The notes under the pieces: generated by a model | Told to the model about the DNA's origin: nothing | The model's database searches: none | What the model saw: the letters and a program-made list of their open reading frames with translations, nothing else | Made by a program: the position numbers and the translations under genes | Assembly (NCBI GenBank): GCA_014773175.1 | Contig: VXCM01001472.1 | Span: forward strand, 77,166-141,165 | DNA: 64,000 nt | Direction of reading: 5' to 3' | DNA from: Lucifuga dentata | Taxonomy: Eukaryota; Chordata; Actinopteri; Ophidiiformes; Bythitidae | Shown: piece after piece, positions 49,816 to 62,145 of the stretch | Layout: every line of letters begins with the position of its first letter | Numbering within the stretch: the stretch's first letter is position 1

Positions 49816-49834
49816 GTNTTTTTAATGTCTCAGT

Positions 49835-49872
<38 letters not shown>

Positions 49873-49874
49873 GT
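49762..49874. repeat. Exact 56-bp duplication with (GT)n either side of one N
   Basis: 49,762-49,817 and 49,819-49,874 are identical, including the number of GT units and the ATAGT end, separated only by N at 49,818. This fits an unmerged assembly overlap; the genome probably has one copy. Confidence 0.93.
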
Positions 49875-51044
49875 TACACACAGTGTGCACATGAGTTTTG
49901 TGGCCTAACATCTGTGTCTCATGATCAGGCTGGAGCTACTTTCCAGAGTTAAACATCCCCCAGCAAGGTTCTTGCGTAGGAGTCAAAATCAAGACAGAGC
50001 TGTTGTCAACCATGTGAAAGGGACAGGGAGCGTGTTAACTCCACCAGATTGAATTACGCTGAATCCCCCAAAGATCCAGATTCAGGCAGGATTCAGGTCA
50101 GCATTGAGATGACGAGCACCGTTGTATTGATTTCTCCCAGTTCCCAATCATATTACTCTTCTTCTGCCAGCTAATTTAATTCCCTTACAGACAGTTCACA
50201 ACTCTGTTCATAATTATAGTGATACCAAATTACAAGGTATCTTGCTAAAGAAATTGGATTAGGGGCTCCATGCTGTGCTGTTTGATTACATCAAACCTTT
50301 TGTTGGGTGGGTCATGACAAATTTATGAGTTTCTGCTCACGGTGGCATAATGTGCTAAACTAGCCCAGTTGGGGCAGTAATGTAGATGCAACTGTTATCA
50401 CAAATGAGATTGATTTCATGAATAAATCGAATGACATATGTTGTCATCCTTTGAGAAGGACAGATTGTGTATTTGATGTTCCTGCACAAAAGATCTGCAC
50501 ACCACCGAATAGAAAAAGTAAAAATGTTATTTTTCTTTCAAGATGCTTCTTTATATCCTCCAGAAACATTATCATGTATCATGCAAGTCCATTTCTGGCT
50601 TGGATCTTAAAGTCATGGTAAAGGGCAGATGGCTCTGTACTGACAAGGAGCTCAGCCTGCAGCATTGATTTGTTTACTAATAGCTGATGGAAACCCTAGA
50701 GCACCTCTTCTCTTTCCCACCAGCCATGGGGAGATGAATAATTAATGGCTTTTTAGCTCTTTTTTAGCTATAAAGGGATTACTGAAAGTCCATTCTGTAA
50801 TGTAATACAAACACTTAAAAAAAAAAAAAAAAACTTTCCATGGTGGTATATTGGAGTGGGGACATCAACCTTTTTCAGTCTTCTTTTCTGTAGTGGTGGG
50901 AAAACACTATGTGCCTGGCAGACTTTTGGATAATCCTTGTGATGAGGTGATTAATGAGGGAGACACCAATGAAACTTTTATAATGTACTGTGAATATGAA
51001 AAAATACACATGCTAAATATCAGCTTAGTATTGCTTAAGTCTGC
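49875..51044. other. Unassigned stretch
   Basis: Much of 50,150-50,480 is unique-looking and AT-rich with short dyads such as GATACC-GGTATC. Poly-A occurs at 50,817-50,832. No gene is supported. Confidence 0.45.
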
Positions 51045-51052
51045 CTCTATAA

Positions 51053-52296
51053 CAGTGGCGGGCCATGCATTTTACACCTAGGCCTTCAATGCCATCCTCC
51101 TATCCACCTTCTAACAACCTCATGACACTAGGGCTATAGGCTGTTGTTATTCGACATAACCACCTCATATTCACAGTGACAGTAACATTTATCGAATGGA
51201 ATAAAGTGATTTAACACGAGGCTCAACATCTATGTCAGTTACAACACACTAATTGCAGAGACGTGAATAGGATGTAGCATTATTACGCATTACAACGGGA
51301 TGCTGCATCACATATAAACATAGCATAACCCAAATTAGTTTCATTACCAAAGAAACAAGAACAAGCTCACAACAACCATCACATTTACTCATACGACCAG
51401 CGAGCAAGCAAACATTCCGTAAAACACAAATAACACAATCTGTATCAACAGGCTTCTCCACAGATTCCAGCTACATAAAAATCCATCAAACTTACCAAAG
51501 CTGCTCATCATCTGAAGATAAAGTCCATCCTCCTTTCTTTCTTTATAAAGAGTTTAATGACTTGGCTGTACATTATCGGTGCGTTTCAGTTCCAAAATGT
51601 GAAAAAAAGTGTTGTCATTTAATCCATTTCTTCTCCTCCTTCAGCCATTGTGTGTTAAAAAACAACAGGGCTAAGTAAAAATCTAAACAAAAAATCTAAA
51701 GCACTATATCTAAAACTCTAAACGTCAAGAAAGAAAGTTTAAATAAACATTAATGCTCCATTGCGTGCTAGCTAGGTTTACTTGAGTTAGCTAAGCTAAC
51801 CAGCCCTCTTCTTCTTCTAATGAATTTCTGGCAGGCTGTTTAGCTGTGTAGCATAACGTACAATGACGTAGGTCAAGGCCAGCTAGAAGGCCCTGGTGTG
51901 TAAAAGAATACGCCCAACATGACAAACTCGAAATCTGATTGGTTAAAGTATATGACAATCAACAACATCGTTCCCTTTGCTTGAATAGCAGAGGGGATTC
52001 ACTCGACATTCTGAAGACCTCAGGCTAGATTTTTTTACCTGGAGACAGCACAGGCGGAAAAATCTGATTGGATAAAAGCTCTAATTTATATGAGCTGCAC
52101 TGGAAGCAGCAAAACTGAGGGAGAGAGTACCGTAGCGATGAAATGACGTTAATAACAAAACTGCTGGGAACGAACTTTGTAAAATACATATAGCATTAAT
52201 TAAAATATATCTTAAATTATAAAAACATAATTTGATGATTCTGACAATCTCTAGGCCAGCAGAGAAGGCCTTGCTGGGCCCTGACCGTACACCATG
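51053..52296. mobile_element. Non-coding hAT-type element
   Basis: CTCTATAA flanks both sides (51,045-51,052 and 52,297-52,304), an exact 8-bp duplication. The left end starts CAGTGGCGGGCC, typical of hAT CAGTG termini. The right end, CGTACACCATG, is a poor match to its complement and looks eroded. AGGCCTTC-like and GGCC-rich stretches lie near both ends. About 1,244 bp long with no transposase frame, so non-autonomous. Confidence 0.75.
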
Positions 52297-52686
52297 CTCT
52301 ATAACATGTCTTTGGTCAAGGAAATGTTCTTGGCCAGGGACCTAAGAGGTCTACTTTCAGTCTCCAGAAGAAAACCTCCAAATAAACTATAAATAACAAG
52401 CCAGGAATGTCAAACATTATGAAAACAAATAAATTTGGTACAATGTCTCTTTGCATTATTTCCAGTTTAATACTGAAAAAAATACATTGTGAATTTAATG
52501 AAACTTAACTTTTCTTGCACACACTAAAAGATACTCAACAGATAAGAGATCATTTAATCTACAGATAAACCCAAAAAGCAAAGGCAAAGATCTTGCACAG
52601 AGAACAGAGCACCAGAGCATTTCAATCTTTCTTTCCCCAAGGTTAGAAAGAGACACAGGGAAATTAAAAGAGAGGAGGGGGGGGTN

Positions 52687-52741
<55 letters not shown>

Positions 52742-52744
52742 GAG
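52687..52744. repeat. (GA)n microsatellite beside N
   Basis: A GA run that starts right after the G-rich stretch and N at 52,686. Confidence 0.95.
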
Positions 52745-52914
52745 CAGATAGAATGATAGAGACATTGATATTAATTGAATGTGACTTATTCCCAGCACCC
52801 ACACAACCCTAAGTCCATCTGCAGACAGCCCTGGACCCATCACACCATCACAAGCACCCACATGAACAGACAAACTTTCCCCTCTCCTATCCCTTCCTGC
52901 ATGTCCGCGCGCGT

Positions 52915-52919
52915 GCACA

Positions 52920-52979
<60 letters not shown>
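52915..52979. repeat. (CA)n microsatellite
   Basis: A CA run of about 65 bp with one TA interruption. Confidence 0.95.
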
Positions 52980-52984
<5 letters not shown>

Positions 52985-54175
52985 AACATCTGGGGTGTGG
53001 ACCAGTGGACCTAGCCTAGTGCCAACCTGCCTAATAGCCTATGGAGTCAATTATAAGAGAGGAGAAATATTCTGGCTTAATCGCTAATGGTGCCATCTGG
53101 ATAATGGCAGATTTCAGACAGGAACTTTTGCTTCTTCCTCTTACCTGGTCATCTGGAGATGTCTCATCTGATCACTGGTCTGTTTCTGGAGCAATGGAGT
53201 AGAACCAAAGAGACTAAACAGTTTTTCATATTTTAATGATGTTCTTTTTTTTTTTTTTTTTTTTTTTTCCAGAGGCCAACTAGTTACATTAATGCAGATC
53301 CCTCTGTTTGCATTTAAGGGTGCCATTGCATCTCCATTTCTATGCAAAAACACCTCCTACTGGGAAACAAGGGAACTGTGTGAAATAACTATCTCACTTT
53401 GTGTTTCTTTCACTTTTTTTTTTAAGTTCATCAGAACAGCAAAATTGAGTTGTTTTTTTTCTTTCATTTTTTGTGAAAAATTCTGACTTTTCTATCAACT
53501 GTCTATATTGTGGCATTTCAGCTCAACAAAAAAAACTATCACCCAGAGCGCACTGCAGCAGCATCAATTTCCCCTGTAGAGCAGGTGATATTTTAACAAA
53601 TGTGCTCCAACAACAGCCAGTAGAGTTAAGAGACAGAAAGGTAAAGGGTTACTTATCAAGACCTGCAAGGAATGAATGCAGAAGCAGCAGAAGGCCAGAT
53701 AGGAAGGCATGAAGGCAGGAAAGAGAGGACGGGACACAAATATTGTCCTAAAAACACAGGGGACTAGAAGGAGTCGAGAGGCAGAGGGTGAAAGATGAGA
53801 ATGGGATGGTTGTGGACCACGTTGATTGAAAAACACATTTACTTAGTGTTTGGCATAGCACTGCTCACAAATCTAGCTTGGCATGAAGGACAATTTGAAA
53901 CCAAAAAAGGCTGCCATTTAAATGAAGGACACAGAAGGAAATAAAAGAAAATGAAAGAGTTATAACTAACAGTGAAGTTATAACTACAGTACAATTGAGT
54001 TTAAACAATATACTGCCATATCATGCTGCTTTTAAGGTTTACCGTATCTCCTGCTTAAAAATATCCATAACTGAGAGAATTTACGTTTATGTGCCTGTAT
54101 GCATGTGCTTGTGCTTGCTTGCATGTATGTATGTACTCATGTGTGAGTGCATATAGAGGTGATAGGTACATGTGG

Positions 54176-54197
54176 ATTTTCCTGCCGGTGTACAGTA

Positions 54198-54229
<32 letters not shown>

Positions 54230-54256
54230 GTAGNATTTTCCTGCCGGTGTACAGTA

Positions 54257-54288
<32 letters not shown>

Positions 54289-54292
54289 GTAG
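54176..54292. repeat. Exact 58-bp duplication with (GT)n either side of one N
   Basis: 54,176-54,233 and 54,235-54,292 are identical across unique flank, GT run and GGTAG end, with only N at 54,234 between them. This fits an unmerged assembly overlap. Confidence 0.93.
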
Positions 54293-55385
54293 AAGGACGA
54301 CAAAAGGACAAAAGGATGAAATTTACTTGAAAATGTCTGTAGGTCTGAAGCTACTAAGTCAAAGCATGTCATGCTCCTTTCACATTTAAAAGAGCACAAC
54401 ACCAGAATCAATTTCAGAAACACAGAATTCTTAATGGCACACAGTCAAGACTCTTTAACATCAGTGCTGCTTTCATTTCAGCACAACCACATGTGAGGAA
54501 CGCATTCTAATGGAAATGAGAAACTCAACATGGGCAGACGGAGGTCGTAGGCAAGCTTACAGTGCATATGTTGTAAAGCAGAAGCATGTTCCCAGGAAGG
54601 GGAGCTTAAATATGGCACAAAGCGTGGCATAACATTTGCTTCTTGAATGGTTCACACGTTACGGAGCAAGGCAAGCACAAAGACAAAGCTAACAGTGCAA
54701 CTTAATCAGACTTCAGAAAACCACACAACAGTACAATATGGCAGACCAACAGTAAGACCAAAAAACAACTTAAGGAAACTCTATTCAACATTTTCTGGAC
54801 CAATACATAACACATGCTTTAACTGAAAGACTGACAATGGCCACAGAGCTATGACTGTGAGGTGAAACAAATGTGCATTTGATTTGTTATTATTTGTAAG
54901 GGAAGGGGTTAAAGAAATAAGCATGGAGGCTAACGGCACTCTGACAAATGGTGAACGGGGTATATGAACCATGAAATGAACACTCTGGCAATTGGAAAGC
55001 AGGAGGTTTCAGCACCATGGTCAGCAACAAAGTGCCTGCAACAGTTCACTGCTTGAGCGATGGTATTCACAAGGCTAAAGAGAGCTGGGGAGAACAACAG
55101 AGGACGACAGAAAAGACAGAGTGGAAGACAGAGGATTGTAGGAAAGAGGGGGGAGGTTGAAAAGTAAAGCAAGAAAGAAAACATACCAAGTGGAAAACAG
55201 TGGGTTTGGATGGTGTTCTTAGAGATAAAAAGAAGCATTTTCGGTGTTCCAGACTAATTTCAGGCATTTGCATTGATTAATCAATAAAATAAATAAAAAT
55301 ACACTGTGAGCAAGATCCATACTTTTATTCAAACTGCATGTTTTTTTTCAGGCTTAAACAGAATGCAATAGAACAGAATCAGATT

Positions 55386-55640
55386 GGCAAGTCATAAGTC
55401 CTAAAGTTTGAGTTTCCAATCCTAAACAAGTCATAATGCTAAAGTAATGGTACATTTTAGATTAATTTCTTATAATTTTAAAGGTACAATTTTTATCTTT
55501 AGTTTGGAAAAGGTATCAAGTCTTTAACTGTCAAAAGGTTCAAGTCCAAGTAAAGTCACAAGTCAATGGTGTGAAAGTCAAAGTCAGCAAATTTGTGACA
55601 CAAGTCCATGTCGCATCTAACTTGAGTAAATTCAAGTCCA
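55386..55640. repeat. Degenerate AAGTC-rich dispersed repeat
   Basis: CAAGTC/AAGTCA-type words recur many times (for example near 55,388, 55,517, 55,540, 55,553, 55,577 and 55,603). From memory this pattern is common in fish genomes, but the class is uncertain. Confidence 0.55.
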
Positions 55641-55645
55641 CATCA

Positions 55646-55707
55646 CAGAATAGAATAGAATAGAATAGAATAGAATAGAATAGAACAGAATAGAATAGAA
55701 TAGAATA
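55646..55707. repeat. (TAGAA)n pentanucleotide microsatellite
   Basis: About twelve units with one A-to-C change. Confidence 0.95.
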
Positions 55708-57917
55708 ACAAAATGATGTTCAAAGTATGCATGTATTTTTTCTCCAGAGTCTGTAAAGGTTGCTATCCTGGTTGCTGTCAGCCTGTCTGTCTCCAGGTAC
55801 GGTGTGCAGGAGTTATCAGGGTAGAGCAGAAGGCAGAACCCAGATAAAGTTAGAAGGAGAAAATAACCTTCACCCCCTGGCTCCCCCACTGCTTGCGAAT
55901 GTGGCTTTTTCTCATTAATTGTTGTTGTGGTGCAGTATACAGCCATTAAACAGTAAAAAAGTCATTAACTATGCTGGGTGCTGGGGTGTTCCAGGCCAGG
56001 ACCTGTATTTGTTGCAGAGAAATGGAAGTGGTGGGCCCTGCAGGCAGGGAGGCCGAGGTTAATGCAGTTGAGCTGCTGACAGACAGCCGGGCTTCTAATG
56101 CAACAGCAACACCCACAACACAAAGACCCATACAGGCATGCACACACAGACACACACATACAGTGCATGGTTATTTGTCTACATCAGATATTTAAAAACA
56201 GACATTCGGAGAATAATTTGAATGCATAAATTGCAATTTCATTAAATACTAGTAAATGTGTTATTTGTTAGAGTGCAGGTTAAAAGATTACCATGGTTGG
56301 TAACTTCCTGTGGGAATACTACAGAAAAATTTTGTATACACAAAAGTGCACACTAAACCCCCCTGGCCAACAATTCATAGAATGAAACTGATTGTTAACA
56401 CTGATCCTTCAACGATAGCCAACTAAAGCTACAATAAGAAGAAATAAAGATGTGATTCATATAGACTGAGGTGCAAAGAAATGTAAGTTAAAATGCACTT
56501 TATCTTCTTCCACCTCCTTTGTGCTCTCTATTTTATAAATAGTTACCTCTAGATAGATTAAAAATCATGTTATCCATATTAAGCAAGTTGTTTCAGTTCT
56601 GTTCAAGTTAACAAGCAAATCTTGTGAGCAACTCAGACCTACACTGCATGCAATTAAAAGCAGTCATAATAATTTCATCAATTAACAATTTTGCTCAATA
56701 CGAAAGTAAATACATTTTTCTGATAATTTTCTGTTAACTTATTCTAACTAAAAGAAAATGCTGCATATTAACCTAAACACTGAAAGAGGAAAAACATGAT
56801 GCAGTATACTGTAGGCAATGAAATACGATCCTTTTGTTTTTAGTGATTTGTTTCACCAAATAGTTTAGAGTCAAGTATTAATACTCCTTGAAAGTTTGTC
56901 AAGTCACATCAAAATGCAATAAAAGTTGCCAAAGCATTCTACAAAAACATGAGACAGAAGAGTATGTACAATATCTATGACTGATTTTAAACTTCAACTC
57001 AAAGATTGTGTGATTTCAATGAAAAGATTGAGTTGGTATGGATTTATGAAATATGGGTGTGCCTTCACATATTACAGGCATGAAAGTAGCCCAGAAAAGC
57101 TGCATCGACACTAACACATTGTTTGAAAAGTGGATGTGCCACTTGTGTTGTATAGATACCCATGCTAGTGTTAATACCTGCCACTCTGTCACAAGTGATG
57201 TGATAAAGATCCACAAATTTACTGAATCTGCACAGGCAAGAAGTCACAACTTTGCCAAGGGTCTTCATCAACATGGGCATGGAAGTAGGAAAAATTTATG
57301 TCATCAGCTAGTATTAGTTTCAGTTCCTAGCTCCTAAACACTGCATTTTGGGTAAACAGCATGTTTTATAGGAACTTTGATGGATACTAACAGATACCAC
57401 TAATTGGATACTAAAGCTTAAGAGCAGGTGAGCCAGCACCAAGAAGCTACTTAACACTATGAATTAAAAAGACACTTTCGAATCCTGGCCTCAAAGTACT
57501 ACAAAATATAAACAGCACCTCTACGACAAGATAAACTTGGGGGCCTTCCATTGCTTCGCCAATCAGCAGGTCTACAAATCACTGAACATTTACGGGAAGT
57601 CCTATAGAAGTGAAAAGTAGATTTCCATCTCCTTTATCTTTCCAAATATAGGTGCCTGGTGGACCAACTAATTTAAAGATCCAACAGTGTTTTGTAGAGT
57701 ATTATTGTTCCATGTCCAACAAACATTTAAACCTCAGTTATATAGTAAATTTATAATAAGTGAACCATGTGTTATGTCATGGTGTTCCAGCTCTTGTGCT
57801 GTAAACTAGCCTACATGTGCCATTCTATACTGAGCCATGAGACGATGCCACTTGGCAGATCCAGCAGTGGCTCTGTCTGTCTGCATCACTTCTCCTTCTC
57901 CTGGGCCCTGCAGCGCT
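55708..57917. other. Unassigned stretch
   Basis: No gene, transposon or strong structure is recognised. Confidence 0.5.
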
Positions 57918-57921
57918 TCAA

Positions 57922-58511
57922 AGGACCATACTGGCGATCATGCATGTTTGAGCCTAGTATATTACATTTTCATACACGTAACGTTACTGACAATCATTTT
58001 CCAAAGCATACAACCAGAACATCGAATTAAAAAATTGTTTTCCTACCTTCCAGACTGCTATTGGTTTCAGTTCATTCTGGTACACTATAAAATCAACTTG
58101 TTGATACTTGAAAGGTTCTTGGGATAGGTAATCCATCATTGCAAACAACATTTGTACAGTATTTAGGGTTTATTTTTAGAAGTTATGTAATTTTAGTGTT
58201 TAAGTGCAATAAAAAGCATGGATTGAATGTATGTCTCCACTAGGGAATATAGTCCCAAAAGAAGACCTGTGTTTATCCAAAAATTTAAACTACTGTGACT
58301 TCATAAGGCTGCATAACTATTAGCAGGCAAAACATAAATTTTTAAGGTGAGTGTATTGCTTGAATATTTAATTTTGAAAGATTAAGAGATTTTGCAAAAT
58401 ATTAGGAAAGCTGAAATACTTTTATCCTTTGGGAAATGGTTATCAGGAATGTAACATGTATGAAAATTGAATATATTAGGCTCAAACATGCATGATCACC
58501 AGTATGGCCCT
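57922..58511. mobile_element. TTAA-flanked foldback element, copy 2
   Basis: The left end AGGACCATACTGGCGATCAT and the reverse complement of the right end AGGGCCATACTGGTGATCAT match at 18 of 20 positions, and pairing continues through GCATGTTTGAGCCTA for about 80 bp. The flanks are TCAA (57,918-57,921) and TTAA (58,512-58,515). The interior shares several blocks with copy 1 at 44.7 kb in the same orientation. No coding frame. Probably piggyBac-type and non-autonomous. Confidence 0.8.
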
Positions 58512-58515
58512 TTAA

Positions 58516-59833
58516 GGGGCTGCTGTACCAAAAAATCTCCACTAATTCAGGGTCACATTGACAAATAATTATTGCAAATTGGAAATGACACATTCATTTT
58601 TGTGGCTGAGAGTACAAAATTTAAGCTGACCTCAGGGCAAACACCTGAGGTGTTTAATTTCTTTAAACTGGGTGGAACAAGCGCAATGGCTAGAGCAAAC
58701 TTGAAGAGTAAGAGCCATGATAACTGGAAACTAGATTGCACAGTGTGAATACATTACTGGGATGTATTCTGTATGAGCAGGTAGAGTTGGAGTGGTCATC
58801 AATATGGTGTCTAAATGCATAAGGCAACTGAAATTAATGCCTTTTAAGACCTTAATTAATGCCATTTTTGAGGCCTTTAATGCTACTCTGGACCATAACC
58901 AGTCCTAAAAGCTAGTCAGCTTCATTATTAGACTGGAAACCATCTGAAGTCCAGGGTTTTCTGTAGCTGCTTAATGCAGAGGTCACTCATTCCTCCTGAA
59001 ATGGCAACTAATTCCAATGATCTCATAAAAAACTAATAGCCTTTTATGAAATAAAACCTTAAAGACCTCTTCCAGAAAAAAGCTTAGACGTGCCATTTCT
59101 CACAGCTATACGTTAAATGTGAGAATTGTTTTGACTGTCATAAATTGTCATAAAACCAAAGATGAGCTGCAGTTACAATCTGTCACAATCAACAGATGAC
59201 AATGATTGACCGGACAGGCCAACACATTATACTGTATGTTGGCTTTGTGGTAAAAAACAAGGAACATGAAACGCTGCTAGTTAAGCACCAGAGTGAAGCT
59301 AGTTAGAATTTTAATATTAACCAACTGCATGCACATTTTAATGATAACGCAGTTCCATGTCACCAGGCCCTTATATTGAACATGCATGCACTGCACTGGG
59401 CAAAACAAGCTATTGCTTTCAGTGGAGGATGCAACAGCACAGCCGGACTGAAAGCAGTGCTGAATTTTGACTGAAGTTTGACATTCACCAGGCGGATGAA
59501 TCTTTAACTCCAATAATGGATCCATTTAATAGCACAAATTCTTCTCACTATAGTGTTATTTTAGAGGGCCAGAGCTCTGCTTTTCAGTCCCTCCAAAATA
59601 TTATTTGTCTAGCTGACATTTGGATTGAATCACACAGTTGGCAACAGAACACGCCGGAATGAAAAATAGATTTTCACTATTTTAATTAAACCATTTTATT
59701 ATATTTTGTTCATGTTTTACACTAGTTTTACAGACTGCAGGTCACACACGCACCAAGTAAAGGACAAATATCTAAGACACCCTTGGTATTTTTTCCTCGT
59801 GATTAAGCTCAATCTTTTAATTAATACGGTATT
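58516..59833. other. Mostly unassigned stretch
   Basis: At 58,826-58,890 the words AATGCCTTTTAAGACC and GAGGCCTTTAATG resemble a fish repeat of AAGACC type. The rest is unassigned. Confidence 0.45.
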
Positions 59834-60785
59834 CAGTGCTTCCCACATGTTGAAAATTTACTTGTGGCAGTGGGCAGGCACGCCGTGTATCCAAGCACCC
59901 CCGCTGCCCCGACACGATCCTATTCTATTCTCCCATATAGAAATATACATCTAACTACAAATCCAGAAATCTCTGTCCATCTGTCTGTATCTCTAGAACC
60001 CGGCACTGTATGAAGTTGAAATTCGGGCAGGTTAGACCCAAGGATGTCTAGTATCACGGGCGAAGTTGTTTGGTTCTCAAATTGAGCTGTCCGGTAAAAA
60101 GTAGTCTGCACGGTAGGATACACTCAGGGCGCACCAGCATATGTTCTACTCCACAGGCAATAATGGCAAGCTGTGGCGCACACCATAAAGTCCTGCCCAG
60201 TCCGAACAGGCACATTTTCAACGGCCACTGCAAACAAAGCTACCAATGAGGATGTACACAACAAAATTATGTCAAGCTGCAGCACAAAGTTTGGCCTGGT
60301 CCGAACAGGCACGTTTTGAACGGGCACTGTACTAGTATACAAAAATAGAAATATATATGTCACGGTTCATCTTCTCGCTGTGTGTGCGGTGTCAGTGTGT
60401 GTGACAGCAGTGTCACAGTTGGATTTTTTGGGTCTACCTTCCGTCCCATGATTCGGATTTCAGCTTATCTTTATCTGATCTACCTTGGCGGGCCACCCAA
60501 ATAGAGCTTATGTATGGAAACACTGCACAAACAGAGATTTTTCATCCAACTTTGCACACAACGTTGCACATTTCTGGGGTCCTGAGCAATGAGCCTGCCG
60601 AATATCAACTTCATACAGTACCAGGTTCTAGCCATATTGGTGCCACAGACAGAGATTTCTGTTGTTATACAGTAGTTAGATGTTGATTAATGTGCACTGA
60701 AATGAAATATGCATGTCACGGTTCAGCTTCTTGCTGTGTACGCGGACCGCCCAAGTAAAGCTTATATACTGTATGGGAAACTGGT
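59834..60785. mobile_element. Composite hAT-like inverted-repeat element (repeat A, copy 2)
   Basis: The left end CAGTGCTTCCCACATG, with TTGTGGCAGTGGGC further in, is mirrored at 60,490-60,523 by GGCGGGCCACCC and ATGGAAACACTG. A second, related right end lies at 60,745-60,782 (GACCGCCCAAG and ATGGGAAACTG). Inside, 59,940-60,040 is an inverted copy of 60,590-60,715, and the block CCGAACAGGCAC-TTTT occurs in tandem at about 60,203 and 60,305. Such CAGTG-TTTCCC ends are, from memory, typical of fish hAT MITEs. I could not find a clean 8-bp duplication, so the outer limits are uncertain. Confidence 0.6.
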
Positions 60786-61990
60786 ATCATATAGTTTTGT
60801 AAGAAGCAATGATTTTACTTCATCCACAATGATGTAAGTATACAAAATACAGAGAAGAATCTGAAAGAGTATTTGTTACTTGTTACTTGAGTCCCTTTTA
60901 AGCACTCTAGCCAGGAAAAGTGGCTACTTGAATGAACTTTGCCAGACACTGTAAGTAAAAGCATGCATAGGTTGGCTTTGCAAGGCTAGTGATCAGTCAT
61001 CTCTGCTGCTTCAAAACATATAACAAGTCAGAATAAATAATTATAAGTGTGGGCGGTAATAAAAATCTTTGAAATCCACATGTTCTGGCTGAGAAAATAT
61101 TATGGTGTCACAGCTTAAAAAAAAAAAAAAAAAAAANAAAAAAAAAAAAAAAAAAAGCCTCCAAAATGAAAACATCCCATCCTATCATTCAGTATCACAG
61201 AGTGATGAGGGCTCATGTCATTCTAGTAGGACTGTAATTAAATCCTCCATCTCATCTCAGTCTCATACGTGCATTCGCTCGCTCTCTCTCTCCTCCTCTC
61301 TGTTACACACACACGCACGCACGCACGCACGCACACACACACGCACAAACTACAAAAATTCTTTATTCCTCCCACCCACCTCTAGTCCATCAAGGGATAT
61401 GTGGGGGGTTATAAAATCATTCTTAATTACACATTTGTCACATGAAAAGCATTGTGCCTACTTTGTATGAGCTGTAGTAGCCTGATTAATTCAGCAATGC
61501 TTGCATTCCAACTGCTCATTATACACCAAACTTCCACTCTCACTGTCTTTTTTATCTATGTCTTCCCCCACTTCATTTTCTTCCCTCATTCCTTTGGTCC
61601 TCCACATTTTAAGCATTTCATTTGAGTGGAGTGATGTGTGCTTGCCAGATTCAGTAGCCACAGAAGCAAGCTTTTCCTTGGGGATTCAGGAACTGACAGC
61701 AGAGATAGGCTGTCAGTGTCCTATGTTGGCTAACAATGATAGGACAATTAGATTGGAGGGGGAGACTCTTTTTCTTGCATTTATAAACCTCTCTGGTTAT
61801 CATCTACACAGGCATCCCTGTTTGATCAGAAGGAATAATCAAATTCATCATATAAGGATATCCACACATCTACCGCCTTAGTGCCATGGATAAGTTAACC
61901 CTATTCAGATAAGTCCATAATATCTGGAACTTAACAATTACAGCATAATTGCTGGTCTTATGCTGGTAAATTAATTAGATATATCTTAAA
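60786..61990. other. Unassigned stretch with simple repeats
   Basis: Poly-A at 61,117-61,156 holds N at 61,137, and a CA/CG repeat lies at 61,305-61,346. No gene is supported. Confidence 0.5.
61305..61346. repeat. (CA/CG)n simple repeat
   Basis: CACG units flanked by CACA units. Confidence 0.9.
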
Positions 61991-62009
61991 TTAAATCAGG
62001 GCTTTCTGG

Positions 62010-62145
62010 ATGCAAGGGTGATGTAGGCCCATATTACTTGCCCACCATCGCGGAGACCAGGGTTCAATTCCCCACCAGTGGTGCCTCCAGCTTGGTTCCA
62101 CCAACAAACACAACTACTCATATTTGCGAGGGAGAAGCTAATAAT
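62010..62145 (+). repeat. tRNA-type SINE remnant
   Basis: CCACCATCGCGGAGACCAGG runs into GGTTCAATTCCCC, a near-consensus pol-III B box, then GTGCCTCCAGCTTGGTTCC and a CAACAAACACAACT stretch. From memory this order matches a SINE-like fish repeat. The copy is truncated and has no visible target duplication. Confidence 0.6.

Larger units (their letters stand above)
52306..55385. other. Unassigned stretch with microsatellites
   Basis: It contains (GA)n, (CA)n and (GT)n runs listed separately and a poly-T run at 53,245-53,268. No gene is supported. Confidence 0.5.

Noticed and set aside
62050..62075. Functional tRNA gene
   Set aside because: Only the B box and neighbouring SINE-like sequence are present; no complete cloverleaf can be drawn.
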